Source of the DNA: an uncultured Prevotella sp.
GTDB lineage: Bacteria; Bacteroidota; Bacteroidia; Bacteroidales; Bacteroidaceae
Length of the DNA stretch: 64,000 bases
Direction of reading: 5' to 3'
Assembly (NCBI GenBank): GCA_900315525.1
Contig: OMZO01000001.1
Location: 1 to 64,000 of the forward strand
This document shows, piece after piece, positions 19,320-28,370 of this stretch (position 1 is the stretch's first letter; every line of letters begins with the position of its first letter). The translations under genes were made by a program, and so were the position numbers. The notes under the pieces were generated by a model. The model was not told where the DNA came from and did not search any database. It was given only the letters and a program-made list of their open reading frames with translations.

Positions 19320-20879
19320 ATGAAAAGAATGATGGTGGCAATGGCGGTTGTGGTAATGAGCTTTACAGCCGTCCATGCACAGATACCGCAGTCGCAACTG
19401 AAAACTAATAGCGATGAGCAATTGTTGAGAGAGTGGGTCAAGGTTTTGGCGTCAGATGAGTTTGGCGGACGCAAGCCCATGACGACCTATGAAGACAAGA
19501 CGGTGAACTACCTTGCCAGACAATTGGAAGAAATGGGTCTGGAGCCTGCCTTTGACGGGAGTTGGTTTCAACCGTTCAACCTGATTGCGGTTACTGCTAA
19601 GCCAATGGGCAATAAGTTCTCTGTAAAAGGCCGCAGAAAGGCTGAGCTGCGCTATCCCGACGATGCAGTGGTGTGGACAGCCCGTGCTACGGAAAAGATT
19701 GACCTGAGGCAGGCTGAATACGTGTTCTGCGGTTTTGGCATCCATGCTCCAGAGTATGGATGGAACGACTATGCAGGGATTGACGTGAAGGGGAAGATCG
19801 TCATCGCGATGGTGAACGACCCCGGCTATTACGACAGTCAGTTGTTCAGGGGACGAAACATGACCTATTACGGACGATGGGTCTATAAGTTTGAGGAGGC
19901 TCGCCGACAAGGGGCTGCAGGTTGTCTGGTGCTCCACAACACGGAGGCTGCCAGCTACGGATGGCATGTCTGCGTGAATGGTCACTTGACGGATAATCTT
20001 GCCCTGTATAACCCCGACACCCGAAACGCTGATGAGTTGGCCGTCAAAGGTTGGTTGCATGAGCATGGAGCCCGAAAACTGTTTGATGCTGCCGGGATGG
20101 ATATGGACAAGGCAATAGCAGAAGCCAAAAGACCAGGATTCAAAAGCTTCTCGCTGAACGTGAAAGGCGACATGAAGATGCATGCTACATACAATATCAA
20201 GCAGACACAAAACGTAGGTGGCATGCTGCGAGGGTCGCAGACAGACGGAGAGGCCGTGGTGCTGAGTGCCCATTGGGATCATCTAGGTATAGGGAAGCCC
20301 GACGAGCATGGCGACACCATCTATAATGGTGCTGCCGACAATGCCTCTGGTATGGCTGGTGCGCTGCTTACAGCCAAAAAGATGAAGGAGTTACCCCCAA
20401 CCAGCAGAAGCCTACTCTTCCTCTTCCCCTCGTCGGAAGAGAGCGGACTATTCGGTTCGGAGTTCTACTGTGCACATCCTGCCGTAGAGCTGAAAAAGAC
20501 GGTGGCTTGCCTGAATTTTGAGAGTATCGGTCCGGCCGAGTTAACACACGATGTGGTGATACTGGGTGGTGGAGAGAGCCCTCTGGACAAGTATTACACC
20601 GCTGCAGCTGCTGCTCAAGGCAGATATATCTACTTCGACGATGACAACTCTGACGGCTGGTTCTTCCGTTCCGATCATTACAACTTCGTGAAGAAGGGTG
20701 TGCCAGCCGTGGTGCTCGAGAATGGTCAGCATCCCGTGGATATGAGTAAGCCCAACAAATACCCAATGCCCGTATGGTATCACAAACCATGCGACGAATA
20801 TCGTGAAGACTGGGATGTGAGCGGAACGCTGGCTAACCTCAACCTGATATTGAGCGTCGCACTATCGCTGGCTAACTAA
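19320..20879 (+). CDS. M28 family zinc aminopeptidase with PA domain
   Basis: A 519-residue exported enzyme (signal peptide MKRMMVAMAVVVMSFTAVHAQ). A protease-associated insert (VFCGFGIHAPEYGWNDYAGIDVKGKIV) precedes the M28 catalytic part. Zinc ligands are seen in LSAHWDHLG, GAADNASGMA, SSEESGLFGSEFY and the late RSDHYNF; the adjacent Glu pair is the general base region. It should release N-terminal residues outside the cytoplasm. An ATG at 19299 in frame would give seven extra residues but would be nearly leaderless. Its stop codon shares two bases with the stop of the convergent GH43 gene. Confidence 0.88.
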   Translation: MKRMMVAMAVVVMSFTAVHAQIPQSQLKTNSDEQLLREWVKVLASDEFGGRKPMTTYEDKTVNYLARQLEEMGLEPAFDGSWFQPFNLIAVTAKPMGNKFSVKGRRKAELRYPDDAVVWTARATEKIDLRQAEYVFCGFGIHAPEYGWNDYAGIDVKGKIVIAMVNDPGYYDSQLFRGRNMTYYGRWVYKFEEARRQGAAGCLVLHNTEAASYGWHVCVNGHLTDNLALYNPDTRNADELAVKGWLHEHGARKLFDAAGMDMDKAIAEAKRPGFKSFSLNVKGDMKMHATYNIKQTQNVGGMLRGSQTDGEAVVLSAHWDHLGIGKPDEHGDTIYNGAADNASGMAGALLTAKKMKELPPTSRSLLFLFPSSEESGLFGSEFYCAHPAVELKKTVACLNFESIGPAELTHDVVILGGGESPLDKYYTAAAAAQGRYIYFDDDNSDGWFFRSDHYNFVKKGVPAVVLENGQHPVDMSKPNKYPMPVWYHKPCDEYREDWDVSGTLANLNLILSVALSLAN

Positions 20880-22609
20880 AATTGCTTTTTTCCCCAATAA
20901 GTCTTTTTGCCGTTGATACCGGCATAAACGATTGTTGCCTTACGAGGACTGGCCTCCCAGTCACATTCTCTCTGCAATAGCAGTTCTACGCCATTAGCTG
21001 TCAACGTATTGGTCTTCGCATCGAAACTCCACTCGCCGCCCTTCCACGTGCCAGAGGTAATCTTATGATCAGCACTGAATACCATTTCCGAAGATACTTT
21101 CTGCTTTCCATAGCTATACCCAAGATCGATGTGATCCCAAGTACCTACAATATCTTCCTCCGTAATCGGTGCCTGCGGTGTAGCACCATAGCGCTCTGGC
21201 ATCACCACAGGCCAGCCCGTAGAAGTCCAACGGATGCTGCGCACATGACCGAGCATAACGGCATTCGGTGCCCAATCTTTCTGGACAGGATAGTCCGTTG
21301 GAAAACGAGCCTGCGAAGCATAGAACCAATTGCCCTCGCCATCATCAAAGATAGCACAGTGGCTGATACCCACCCAACCAGGATCGGTACCGAACTTATA
21401 AGGATGGGTAACAATAGGGAATGCGTCACCGCCAAAGCGCGACACGTCAGTACCGTCAATACCCAAATAAGGGCCATCGACATGTTCCGAGCGTACGACA
21501 CGCGTATTGTAAGGTACATCGAGTCCATCATAAGCCAGGAATAAGTAATAGTAGCCGTCACGGTAGATGATTTCGGGTGCCTCGGCTCCCTGCCAACGAT
21601 TGCCGGCCTGACGGGTAAAGATGCGCTTGCCATAGGCCTCTGCATTACCGTCACCCCACGGGTTTCCCAGTTCCTTCAATGGTTTACCCGTCTCCGGATT
21701 TATCTGAATGATAGGGAATCCGCTATGCCAAGAACCGTAGGCCAGCCAGTGTTCACCTTCTGGCGTAATGATGTACGACGGGTCGATGGCATTCCATAGG
21801 AAATAGCAGTTGGCCCAGTCGTTAGGGGCTATTTTGTAGTTCAGCTCCTTATCCGAGTAGTTGGTAATCACGTAGCCCTTGTCCTCCCAGCTACTGACAT
21901 CGGCAGGGTTCGAAGTCTCCATCAAACCGATGAAAGCACGTTCACCCCAGGTATTGGGGCCATCAATCGTACCTTCAATCGTGATGACATAGTACATACG
22001 GTACAGTCCATTCTTCACCTTACGGACACAAGGAGCCCAGTAACCACAATTATTGAAATTCGCCGTCGACTCGCCCAGTCCCATTGCCTTACGGATCTCA
22101 TTCAACTTAGGTTTCACCCAAGATGGTAACTCCGGCATGGTGGCACCAAGATATTCCCAATCAATGAGATTCTGGGAGCGACGACAATGGAAATGACCAT
22201 GCCCCTTCTGGGGGTCACCAAAACCGGCATCTGTGCAATACATATAATAATAGCCGTCTTCAGCCCGCATCACACTTGGGTCATGTACATTCGACAGATT
22301 CCACTGCGAACGTTTCTCCCAACTACTGATGCTGCGATAGTCATCCACATAGGCTGGCGCATGATAGTTGCTCAGGCGATTCTCCATAGTCTGCACGCTC
22401 ACCGCCTTAACCGTGGTAATGTCGAGTGAGGGATTATAATTACCATCGCGCGAAAGACTGAAGTTGCCTGTCGCCTTATCCTGAACGACATTCAGGCCAT
22501 AGTTCCAGTCGAACTTGTTACCATCTGTCTGCTCTATTATGAACTGTGACCGTGCCACAAAGGAAACCGCCATAAAGGCTATCATCAATAGATATCTCTT
22601 TTTCATCAT
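20876..22609 (-). CDS. GH43 extracellular endo-arabinanase with C-terminal domain
   Basis: A 577-residue exported enzyme (signal peptide MKKRYLLMIAFMAVSFVARSQ). After an 80-residue lead comes the GH43 propeller: base Asp in NLSNVHDPSVMRAEDGYYYMY, Asp in WNAIDPSYIITPEGEHWLAYG, and Glu in GAEAPEIIYRDGYYYLFLAYDG. RSIRWTSTGWPVVMPERY ends the propeller, followed by a roughly 90-residue sandwich (IVGTWDHIDLGYSYGKQK... TYWGKKQF) seen in larger endo-arabinanases. It should cut alpha-1,5-arabinan at the cell surface or in the periplasm. It is the second gene of an operon, 18 bases after the small sorting-domain protein. Confidence 0.9.
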   Translation of the reverse strand: MMKKRYLLMIAFMAVSFVARSQFIIEQTDGNKFDWNYGLNVVQDKATGNFSLSRDGNYNPSLDITTVKAVSVQTMENRLSNYHAPAYVDDYRSISSWEKRSQWNLSNVHDPSVMRAEDGYYYMYCTDAGFGDPQKGHGHFHCRRSQNLIDWEYLGATMPELPSWVKPKLNEIRKAMGLGESTANFNNCGYWAPCVRKVKNGLYRMYYVITIEGTIDGPNTWGERAFIGLMETSNPADVSSWEDKGYVITNYSDKELNYKIAPNDWANCYFLWNAIDPSYIITPEGEHWLAYGSWHSGFPIIQINPETGKPLKELGNPWGDGNAEAYGKRIFTRQAGNRWQGAEAPEIIYRDGYYYLFLAYDGLDVPYNTRVVRSEHVDGPYLGIDGTDVSRFGGDAFPIVTHPYKFGTDPGWVGISHCAIFDDGEGNWFYASQARFPTDYPVQKDWAPNAVMLGHVRSIRWTSTGWPVVMPERYGATPQAPITEEDIVGTWDHIDLGYSYGKQKVSSEMVFSADHKITSGTWKGGEWSFDAKTNTLTANGVELLLQRECDWEASPRKATIVYAGINGKKTYWGKKQF

Positions 22610-22627
22610 GATTTTCTGTATAAAGGG

Positions 22628-23089
22628 TTACTTCTTCAAGAACTTCACACTTGCCGAACCAGCCTTCAGGACATAGATACCAGCAGGCAGGCCAACAATA
22701 GAGATCGTACCATCTGACGGCAGCACCTCCTGACGCACCGTCTTTCCGCTCACATCGTAGATCGTGATGTCGGTACCGGGTTGACAGTCTCTGAGCTGCA
22801 AGGAAGAAGAGGCCACATTCAACTGCAGGGTCCGCTGCGCCTCTGTTGTAGCTGATGAGATGCCTGTTGGCTCGCCCTGCGCAAAACTAACACTGGCCAC
22901 CTGATAGATGACTTCACCGTCGTTGCAGACGATACTGAAGGCATCCGACTGATCGGAGACCAGCAAGAATCCAATGCGACTTAGCGCTATCTTTGTCCCA
23001 TCATCAGTCACCATGCACCAGACTTTGTCTGCCGCTTGTAATGTCAGGGCCAAGCTCAATAGAAAAAAAGTAAAGAGTTTCTTCATCAT
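22628..23089 (-). CDS. small exported protein with sorting-type C-terminal domain
   Basis: A 153-residue protein with signal peptide MKKLFTFFLLSLALTLQA. The C-terminal 70 residues (DITIYDVSGKTVRQEV ... GLPAGIYVLKAGSASVKFLKK) match the pattern of type IX secretion sorting domains. The N-terminal half (VWCMVTDDGTKIALSRIGFLLVSDQ) resembles a short domain common in Prevotella exported proteins but has no function known to me. It is the first gene of a two-gene operon with a GH43 endo-arabinanase, from its own promoter. It has no catalytic domain, so a binding or accessory role is possible. Confidence 0.7.
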   Translation of the reverse strand: MMKKLFTFFLLSLALTLQAADKVWCMVTDDGTKIALSRIGFLLVSDQSDAFSIVCNDGEVIYQVASVSFAQGEPTGISSATTEAQRTLQLNVASSSLQLRDCQPGTDITIYDVSGKTVRQEVLPSDGTISIVGLPAGIYVLKAGSASVKFLKK

Positions 23090-23130
23090 CTATAATTTTA
23101 AGTTTTTCCCAAAATATTAAGTTTCGACTG

Positions 23131-23138
23131 CAAAGATA
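23131..23138 (-). promoter_or_regulatory. promoter of the sorting-domain/GH43 operon
   Basis: TATCTTTG -7 box on the minus strand with a TTG at 23161-23159 in the -33 position (23 bases start to start). It shows this operon is separate from the SusC/SusD operon upstream. Confidence 0.65.
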
Positions 23139-23195
23139 ATATTTTTATCCGATACCTGCAAGAAAAGCAGAATGAAACTATAAGATTCAATAGAA

Positions 23196-23240
23196 AGCGG
23201 TCACATGATTACTGCTGTAACCGTGTGACCGCTATAACAA
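23196..23240 (-). terminator. hairpin after the second SusD gene
   Basis: A 10-bp perfect inverted repeat (AGCGGTCACA at 23196-23205 with its complement at 23224-23233) spans an 18-base loop; on the minus strand it is followed by TTCTATT. It lies between SusD and the promoter of the next operon. Confidence 0.65.
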
Positions 23241-23250
23241 GAGAGATTGG

Positions 23251-25092
23251 TTATTCCGTTGCTGACGAACTATCCTCGCTCTTCTTGGCAGCAGAGAGCT
23301 CCCATCCAGGATTCTGAGCCCAGCCAGTGGCCTTCACCTCATTGTCAGGAATCGGGAAGTAGTAGTTCTTCGGAGAGTTGAACGCACGAACAGGATCCTT
23401 AGCACTATTACGATAGCTATAAGTACCATTGAAGCTTCCGTCCTTATTGGGCACGTCACTCGGATCCACGCCATAGAGGTTATATACCTGCTTGTAATAA
23501 GGCAGCATCTTCTCACTATTGGCAGTCTTGCCTTCGAACAACTTCCAGCGACGCTCGTCGAAGTAACGGTGATCCTCAAATACGAGTTCGATACGACGCT
23601 CATTCTGGATGCGCTCCATCAGCTTCTCACCAGAGAGACCTGTATAGGCAGGCATGCCGACACGAGCACGAACTTGATTGACATACTCCATCGCCTTCGA
23701 TGCGTTACCTGCACCGGCATAAGCCTCAGCTGCATTCAGCAGAATCTCACCATAACGGAAGATTGGACAAGCGTGGCGGTAAGACGTTGGGCTCTTGAAC
23801 GACATATTGTTGACGAACTTCTTAGGATAGTAACCTGTTACGGTACCACCATGCGTGTCCATGTAGTCGTTGATACCCATGCCTTCAGGATGAACATCAA
23901 CAGGACGGTCCTCACCATTGACAGGGTCACCCCAGATAGAACCGTGGTGCAGGATAGTCTGCTCCAAGCGTGGGTCACGGTTCTCATAAGGCTTCTGATC
24001 GTTATAGCCAGAATTGCTGTCGTCGATGGTGTACCACTGACCGTTCTTCACCACCTCATAAGCATCCACCAGATTCTGCGTTGGGTTAGTACGGCCATAG
24101 GCCTTGTTCGTACCACCGTAGCCACAAGGTGAGCAAGCCCACTCAATAGCGTCGGTAATCCATACTGAGCGAGAGAGGATATACTCAGGATTCAGCACAG
24201 GGTTCGACACGAAACAGTCATAATAATCGCTATTGGGATTGCCATTGCTATAGAGTTTATAGGCACGGGCACCAAGGGCGTTGTTTGCTGTGAAGAACTC
24301 CTCAGCAGCAGCGGCAGCAGCCTGATAATAGCTCTGGTCGTTGTTGGGGTTGTTCAGCGGCGATGCCTTGTAGAGCAGAGCACGACCCTTCAGGGCGATG
24401 ACCGCAGCACCATTGATACGGCCCCAGTTCTCATCCTCATTCGCATACCGGAAAGGCAGACTTCCCTTAATAGCATCACACTCTGAAACCACCCAGTCAA
24501 CCACCTGATTGAAAGAACTACGAGGAGGCATAGCGTCGCTGGTATTCATGATGTAAGGACTTCCGTCCTCATTCACGAAGATCGGTGTCGGACCAAACCA
24601 GCAGGCCATATCGAAGGTGAGGAGTGCACGGATGGCACGAGCCTCAGCAATCCAGCGGTCGCCAAGTTTGTTATCATCACCACTCTTAGCAGCATTACCG
24701 ATCACGTCGGTACGTGCGTTCTTGATGAATTGGTTGCAAGCACGGATACCCTTGGTGTCCAGTCCGTAATAATAGTTAGCGAACTGGTGGTTGGTAGCAT
24801 CAAAGGCATCATTGTGTACCTGATGATAGTAGTGTACGTCCCAATAGGACACAGCATTATCCGTCATTGCATCCTTGGAGGCATTCAGATACTGTCCATC
24901 GGTATAGCCATGGAAAGCATCAGGCAGATAAGTATAGATATTTGCCAGGAAGCCGCGTGTGTTGTCGTAATCACTGAACACGTTGTCAGCCTGCTGCGTG
25001 AGGTCAACCTCTTTGTCGAGGAAGTCTGAGCAGGAGGTTGTGGCTCCAGCCAGGGCAAACACCATTGCAGATATAATGATATTCTTTTTCAT
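23251..25092 (-). CDS. SusD-like glycan-binding lipoprotein (arabinan-type locus, second pair)
   Basis: A 613-residue surface lipoprotein: signal peptide with lipobox ATTSC, then SDFLDKEVDLTQQADNVFSDYDNTRGFLANIYTYL, the RagB/SusD start. TPR-like motifs appear in WIAEARAIRALLTFDMACWFG and YGEILLNAAEAYAGAGNASKAMEYVNQVRARVGMP, and NERRIELVFEDHRYFDERRWK is the near-invariant C-terminal motif. It caps the SusC channel encoded 13 bases upstream and captures oligosaccharide at the surface. The longer frame start (eight residues earlier) lies inside the SusC end and was dropped. It is the last gene of the five-gene operon. Confidence 0.93.
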   Translation of the reverse strand: MKKNIIISAMVFALAGATTSCSDFLDKEVDLTQQADNVFSDYDNTRGFLANIYTYLPDAFHGYTDGQYLNASKDAMTDNAVSYWDVHYYHQVHNDAFDATNHQFANYYYGLDTKGIRACNQFIKNARTDVIGNAAKSGDDNKLGDRWIAEARAIRALLTFDMACWFGPTPIFVNEDGSPYIMNTSDAMPPRSSFNQVVDWVVSECDAIKGSLPFRYANEDENWGRINGAAVIALKGRALLYKASPLNNPNNDQSYYQAAAAAAEEFFTANNALGARAYKLYSNGNPNSDYYDCFVSNPVLNPEYILSRSVWITDAIEWACSPCGYGGTNKAYGRTNPTQNLVDAYEVVKNGQWYTIDDSNSGYNDQKPYENRDPRLEQTILHHGSIWGDPVNGEDRPVDVHPEGMGINDYMDTHGGTVTGYYPKKFVNNMSFKSPTSYRHACPIFRYGEILLNAAEAYAGAGNASKAMEYVNQVRARVGMPAYTGLSGEKLMERIQNERRIELVFEDHRYFDERRWKLFEGKTANSEKMLPYYKQVYNLYGVDPSDVPNKDGSFNGTYSYRNSAKDPVRAFNSPKNYYFPIPDNEVKATGWAQNPGWELSAAKKSEDSSSATE

Positions 25093-25105
25093 ATTCGTTC
25101 CTTGT

Positions 25106-28100
25106 TTAGAATCCAATGTTTACACCAATATTGAAGATACGGGTCTTCGGATACCACCAGCAGTAGCTCATCGGCTTCTCGGGGTCCATGCCATCGGGCA
25201 ATACACTCCAGTTCTTCAGGTTGTAGCCAGAGACATAGATACGGCACTTGGTCATACGAGCCTTGGCAATCAGCTTGGCAGGCAGGTTATAGCCAAACTC
25301 TACATTACGCAGTGAGAAATAGTTACCGTTCATAATCCAAATATCGTTCTGATAGGTACCTGTACCACGGTCAGAGTCGATGGCATTGTAACCACCCCAT
25401 ACCGGACGCGGATACTTTGCGTTGACGTTGCTCGGATCGTTAGGATCGTCGGTGTAGTAACCCCAGAAGTTCACACCCTCGTGGGTTGACATGTTTGACC
25501 AGCCAGAGAAAGAGGCTGCGGGAGATACAAAGACCGAACGGTTCAGGTAGGCTGTTCCGACCACCTTCAGGTCGAAGCCCTTGTACTCTGCACTGATAGA
25601 GATACTCGGCGTGATTTCAGGGATAATGGTGTAGCCGGTAGGAACCATATCACGGTTATCAATCAAACGGTCACCATTGAGGTCCTCAAAGACAGCAGTA
25701 CCAAGGGGCTGATTGCCATTAGAAGCAGAGTTATAAGGATACTTCTCGGGGTGATCGATAGCATCCTGCTGCGAAGTAGCAATCTTGGAGGGATCAGAAG
25801 CCCACTGCACGAACTTATACTGATTCCAACCACCGACAGTACCATTGAACACACTCTCATACAAAGCCTGTACAGAGGTCTGCTCGAAGATACGCTTACC
25901 GGTCTTGCGCTGCCACTCTACGTTAGGTTCCAGCTCGTCCATCTCGGTGATGCGGTTGGTATTCCAAGACACACTGGCCTCGATATTGTACTTGAAGTCA
26001 CCTATCTTGTTCTGATGGCCGAGGACAGCCTCGATACCCCAAGACTCAACCTTACCATAAGAGTCTTTTGCAACGGCAATACCGATACCCGTAGGAATCG
26101 TATTACGATTGATCAGAATATCCGAACGCCATTCCTTGAAGTAGTCGAACGAACCATACAGCTTACCATTCCAGAGACGCCAGTCAGCACCGACGTTAAC
26201 CATCCGTGAGATTTCCCACTTGTTATTGGTGTTACCAGCCAAGGTCTCAGCCATACCGCCTACACCCGTAGCATTGGTACCAAAGGAGTAACCTGTAGCT
26301 GAACCGAAGGTTGACTGATAGGGATAACGGCCTGTATCGGCACCCGTTGTCTCACTCTGACCAGTGCGGCCATAGCTGGCACGAATCTTAGCGAGGTTCA
26401 GCCAATCAGTCTTGAGGAACTTCTCATTGCTCAGAATCCAGCCGAGTCCTACGCCATAGAAAGTATCCCAGCGATCCTCTTTTGCATAGTTATCATTACC
26501 CATGTAAGAGATGCTACCATTCACGATATAGCGATCGTCGAAAACATAGTTCAGATAGCCGTTCCAAGAAAGGTTACGACGTGATGACAGCATAGCAGGC
26601 TGGTGGTTCTCAGAGTCGAGCGTGTTCACACGGTTACGATAGCCACGCATGAAGGCACGAGCATCGACATGGTGCTTTCCAAAGGTACGATCATAAGAGA
26701 AACCTACGTTGAAGTTCAGGTTGTAGCTGTTGGCACGCTCACGAGCGGTCGGATTGCTCAGCTCCACGTAAGAGTTCGTACGTGTATAGGTGAAGTCCTC
26801 CACATTCTGAACATCAGGGTTTGTATAGTCGTAAGTGTAAGCATCGTACGTATTAGTCTGTGTAGAGCTGAATACGTCGAAAGCATCAAACGAAACCAAG
26901 AGGTTAGCCTTCAAACCCGGAGTGATGTTCTGCAGGTCACCCGTTACGTTCAACGTTGAATAGAGGTTACGACGGCGGGTTCTGTTCAGACCACCAGAAG
27001 CCATCTGCTGGATCGGGTTACGAGCTGAGCCGGAGTAAGCACCCGTAGAAAAGACTTCTCCGTTCGGGCAATATACTGGAGCCATCGGCGTTGCCTCAAC
27101 GGCACCAAAGGTGGTGAGGTCGAACACGGAGGTCAGAGACTGCTGGATGTTATCGATACGTCCACCGAGGTCGAGACCAACCTTCAAGTACTTGCTGACG
27201 TTGATATCGATGTTAGAACGCAGGTTCCAGCGATTCAGCGTATGGTCGGTAGAGAAGTGGTCGTTACGGCTCGTAGCTGTCTTGTTCCACATACCTTCCT
27301 GACGGAGGTAGGAGAAGCTGACATAGTAGCGGGCAATATCGTTACCACCCGAGATCTGCAAGTTAGTCTTCAGCACAGGTGCAGCCTCACGATAGAGCTG
27401 TTCGAACCAGTTGGTGTTGAAGTACTTGTACTGGTCGATACCTTCGAGGGTCTCGCCATTGCTCACGCGACGGTACTTCTCAATCTGTTCCTCGGTCCAC
27501 AGAGGATCCTGCCCATTCAGATAGCGCACACGATTCTGAGTCAGCGCCATGTTATAGGCGTTCTGGTTCTCCATCTTATCAGTCAGCATCTGGAAACCAA
27601 CCTCTTGGGTAAAGTCAATCTTGGTCTTACCCTTTTCACCACGCTTGGTAGTAACGAGGATGGCACCGTTGGCACCACGCATACCGTAAATAGCGGTAGC
27701 AGCAGCATCCTTCAGCACGGTGATGTTCTCAATGGGGAAGGCATCGAGGAAGGAGAGGTCACGCTCCACATTATCCACGATGATCAGCGGGTTACGGGCA
27801 CTGCTATTCATGGTACGGATACCACGGATGTACATCTGTGTCTCTGTCCATCCCGGCTCTGAAGACCACTCGTAGGTCTCGACGCCCGGCAGCGTAGAAC
27901 TGAAGGCATTCTGGAGCACGGTCACAGGATAGCGCTGCAGATCGGTACCAGATACCACTGAGCGACTCTCCGTCATATACTTCTCTTTCTTGGTTGCGAA
28001 GGCAATCGGCATCTCCTTATCCATCGGCTGGAGGGCATACTCCAGTGTGATGACGAACTCAGAGGCGTTAGGATCCATCTTCACAACAGCATTCTCATAA

Positions 28101-28348
28101 CCGAGAGCAGCGGCACACACATCGTCGTCGGCCTTATAACCTGACAGTGTGAAATAACCGTTCTCATCGGTCAGCACGATCTTGTTGTCCTCAGCCACGT
28201 TCACCACGGCACCGACAACAGGTTCTCCGTCTGCATTCAGCACACGACCTTTGATCTGGCCGTTGTTCTGGGCAGCAGCAGTGAGGGAGAGACCCGTCAA
28301 TGCTACGGCAAGCAGACATCTTGATATTTTATATATACTCTTGTTCAT
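25106..28348 (-). CDS. SusC-like TonB-dependent transporter with variant TonB box (second pair)
   Basis: A 1080-residue outer-membrane importer. Order: signal peptide ending LTAAAQ, carboxypeptidase-regulatory-like domain (GQIKGRVLNADGEPVVGAVVNV), TonB-box region, plug (YPVTVLQNAFSSTLPGVE, RNPLIIVDNVERDLSFL, ITVLKDAAATAIYGMRGANGAILVTTKRG), and a 22-strand-type barrel ending KTRIFNIGVNIGF. In place of the usual DEVVVVGYG it has MDKEMPIAFATKKEKYM before the plug. It imports the oligosaccharide held by the SusD partner downstream. Its start is 22 bases from the stop of the first SusD. Confidence 0.94.
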   Translation of the reverse strand: MNKSIYKISRCLLAVALTGLSLTAAAQNNGQIKGRVLNADGEPVVGAVVNVAEDNKIVLTDENGYFTLSGYKADDDVCAAALGYENAVVKMDPNASEFVITLEYALQPMDKEMPIAFATKKEKYMTESRSVVSGTDLQRYPVTVLQNAFSSTLPGVETYEWSSEPGWTETQMYIRGIRTMNSSARNPLIIVDNVERDLSFLDAFPIENITVLKDAAATAIYGMRGANGAILVTTKRGEKGKTKIDFTQEVGFQMLTDKMENQNAYNMALTQNRVRYLNGQDPLWTEEQIEKYRRVSNGETLEGIDQYKYFNTNWFEQLYREAAPVLKTNLQISGGNDIARYYVSFSYLRQEGMWNKTATSRNDHFSTDHTLNRWNLRSNIDINVSKYLKVGLDLGGRIDNIQQSLTSVFDLTTFGAVEATPMAPVYCPNGEVFSTGAYSGSARNPIQQMASGGLNRTRRRNLYSTLNVTGDLQNITPGLKANLLVSFDAFDVFSSTQTNTYDAYTYDYTNPDVQNVEDFTYTRTNSYVELSNPTARERANSYNLNFNVGFSYDRTFGKHHVDARAFMRGYRNRVNTLDSENHQPAMLSSRRNLSWNGYLNYVFDDRYIVNGSISYMGNDNYAKEDRWDTFYGVGLGWILSNEKFLKTDWLNLAKIRASYGRTGQSETTGADTGRYPYQSTFGSATGYSFGTNATGVGGMAETLAGNTNNKWEISRMVNVGADWRLWNGKLYGSFDYFKEWRSDILINRNTIPTGIGIAVAKDSYGKVESWGIEAVLGHQNKIGDFKYNIEASVSWNTNRITEMDELEPNVEWQRKTGKRIFEQTSVQALYESVFNGTVGGWNQYKFVQWASDPSKIATSQQDAIDHPEKYPYNSASNGNQPLGTAVFEDLNGDRLIDNRDMVPTGYTIIPEITPSISISAEYKGFDLKVVGTAYLNRSVFVSPAASFSGWSNMSTHEGVNFWGYYTDDPNDPSNVNAKYPRPVWGGYNAIDSDRGTGTYQNDIWIMNGNYFSLRNVEFGYNLPAKLIAKARMTKCRIYVSGYNLKNWSVLPDGMDPEKPMSYCWWYPKTRIFNIGVNIGF

Positions 28349-28370
28349 AATGTGAAATTCGTTTTAGAGA

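Noticed and set aside
19452..20282. 276-codon open frame opposite the M28 peptidase gene
   Set aside because: Shadow of the coding strand; no ribosome site, promoter box or family motif.
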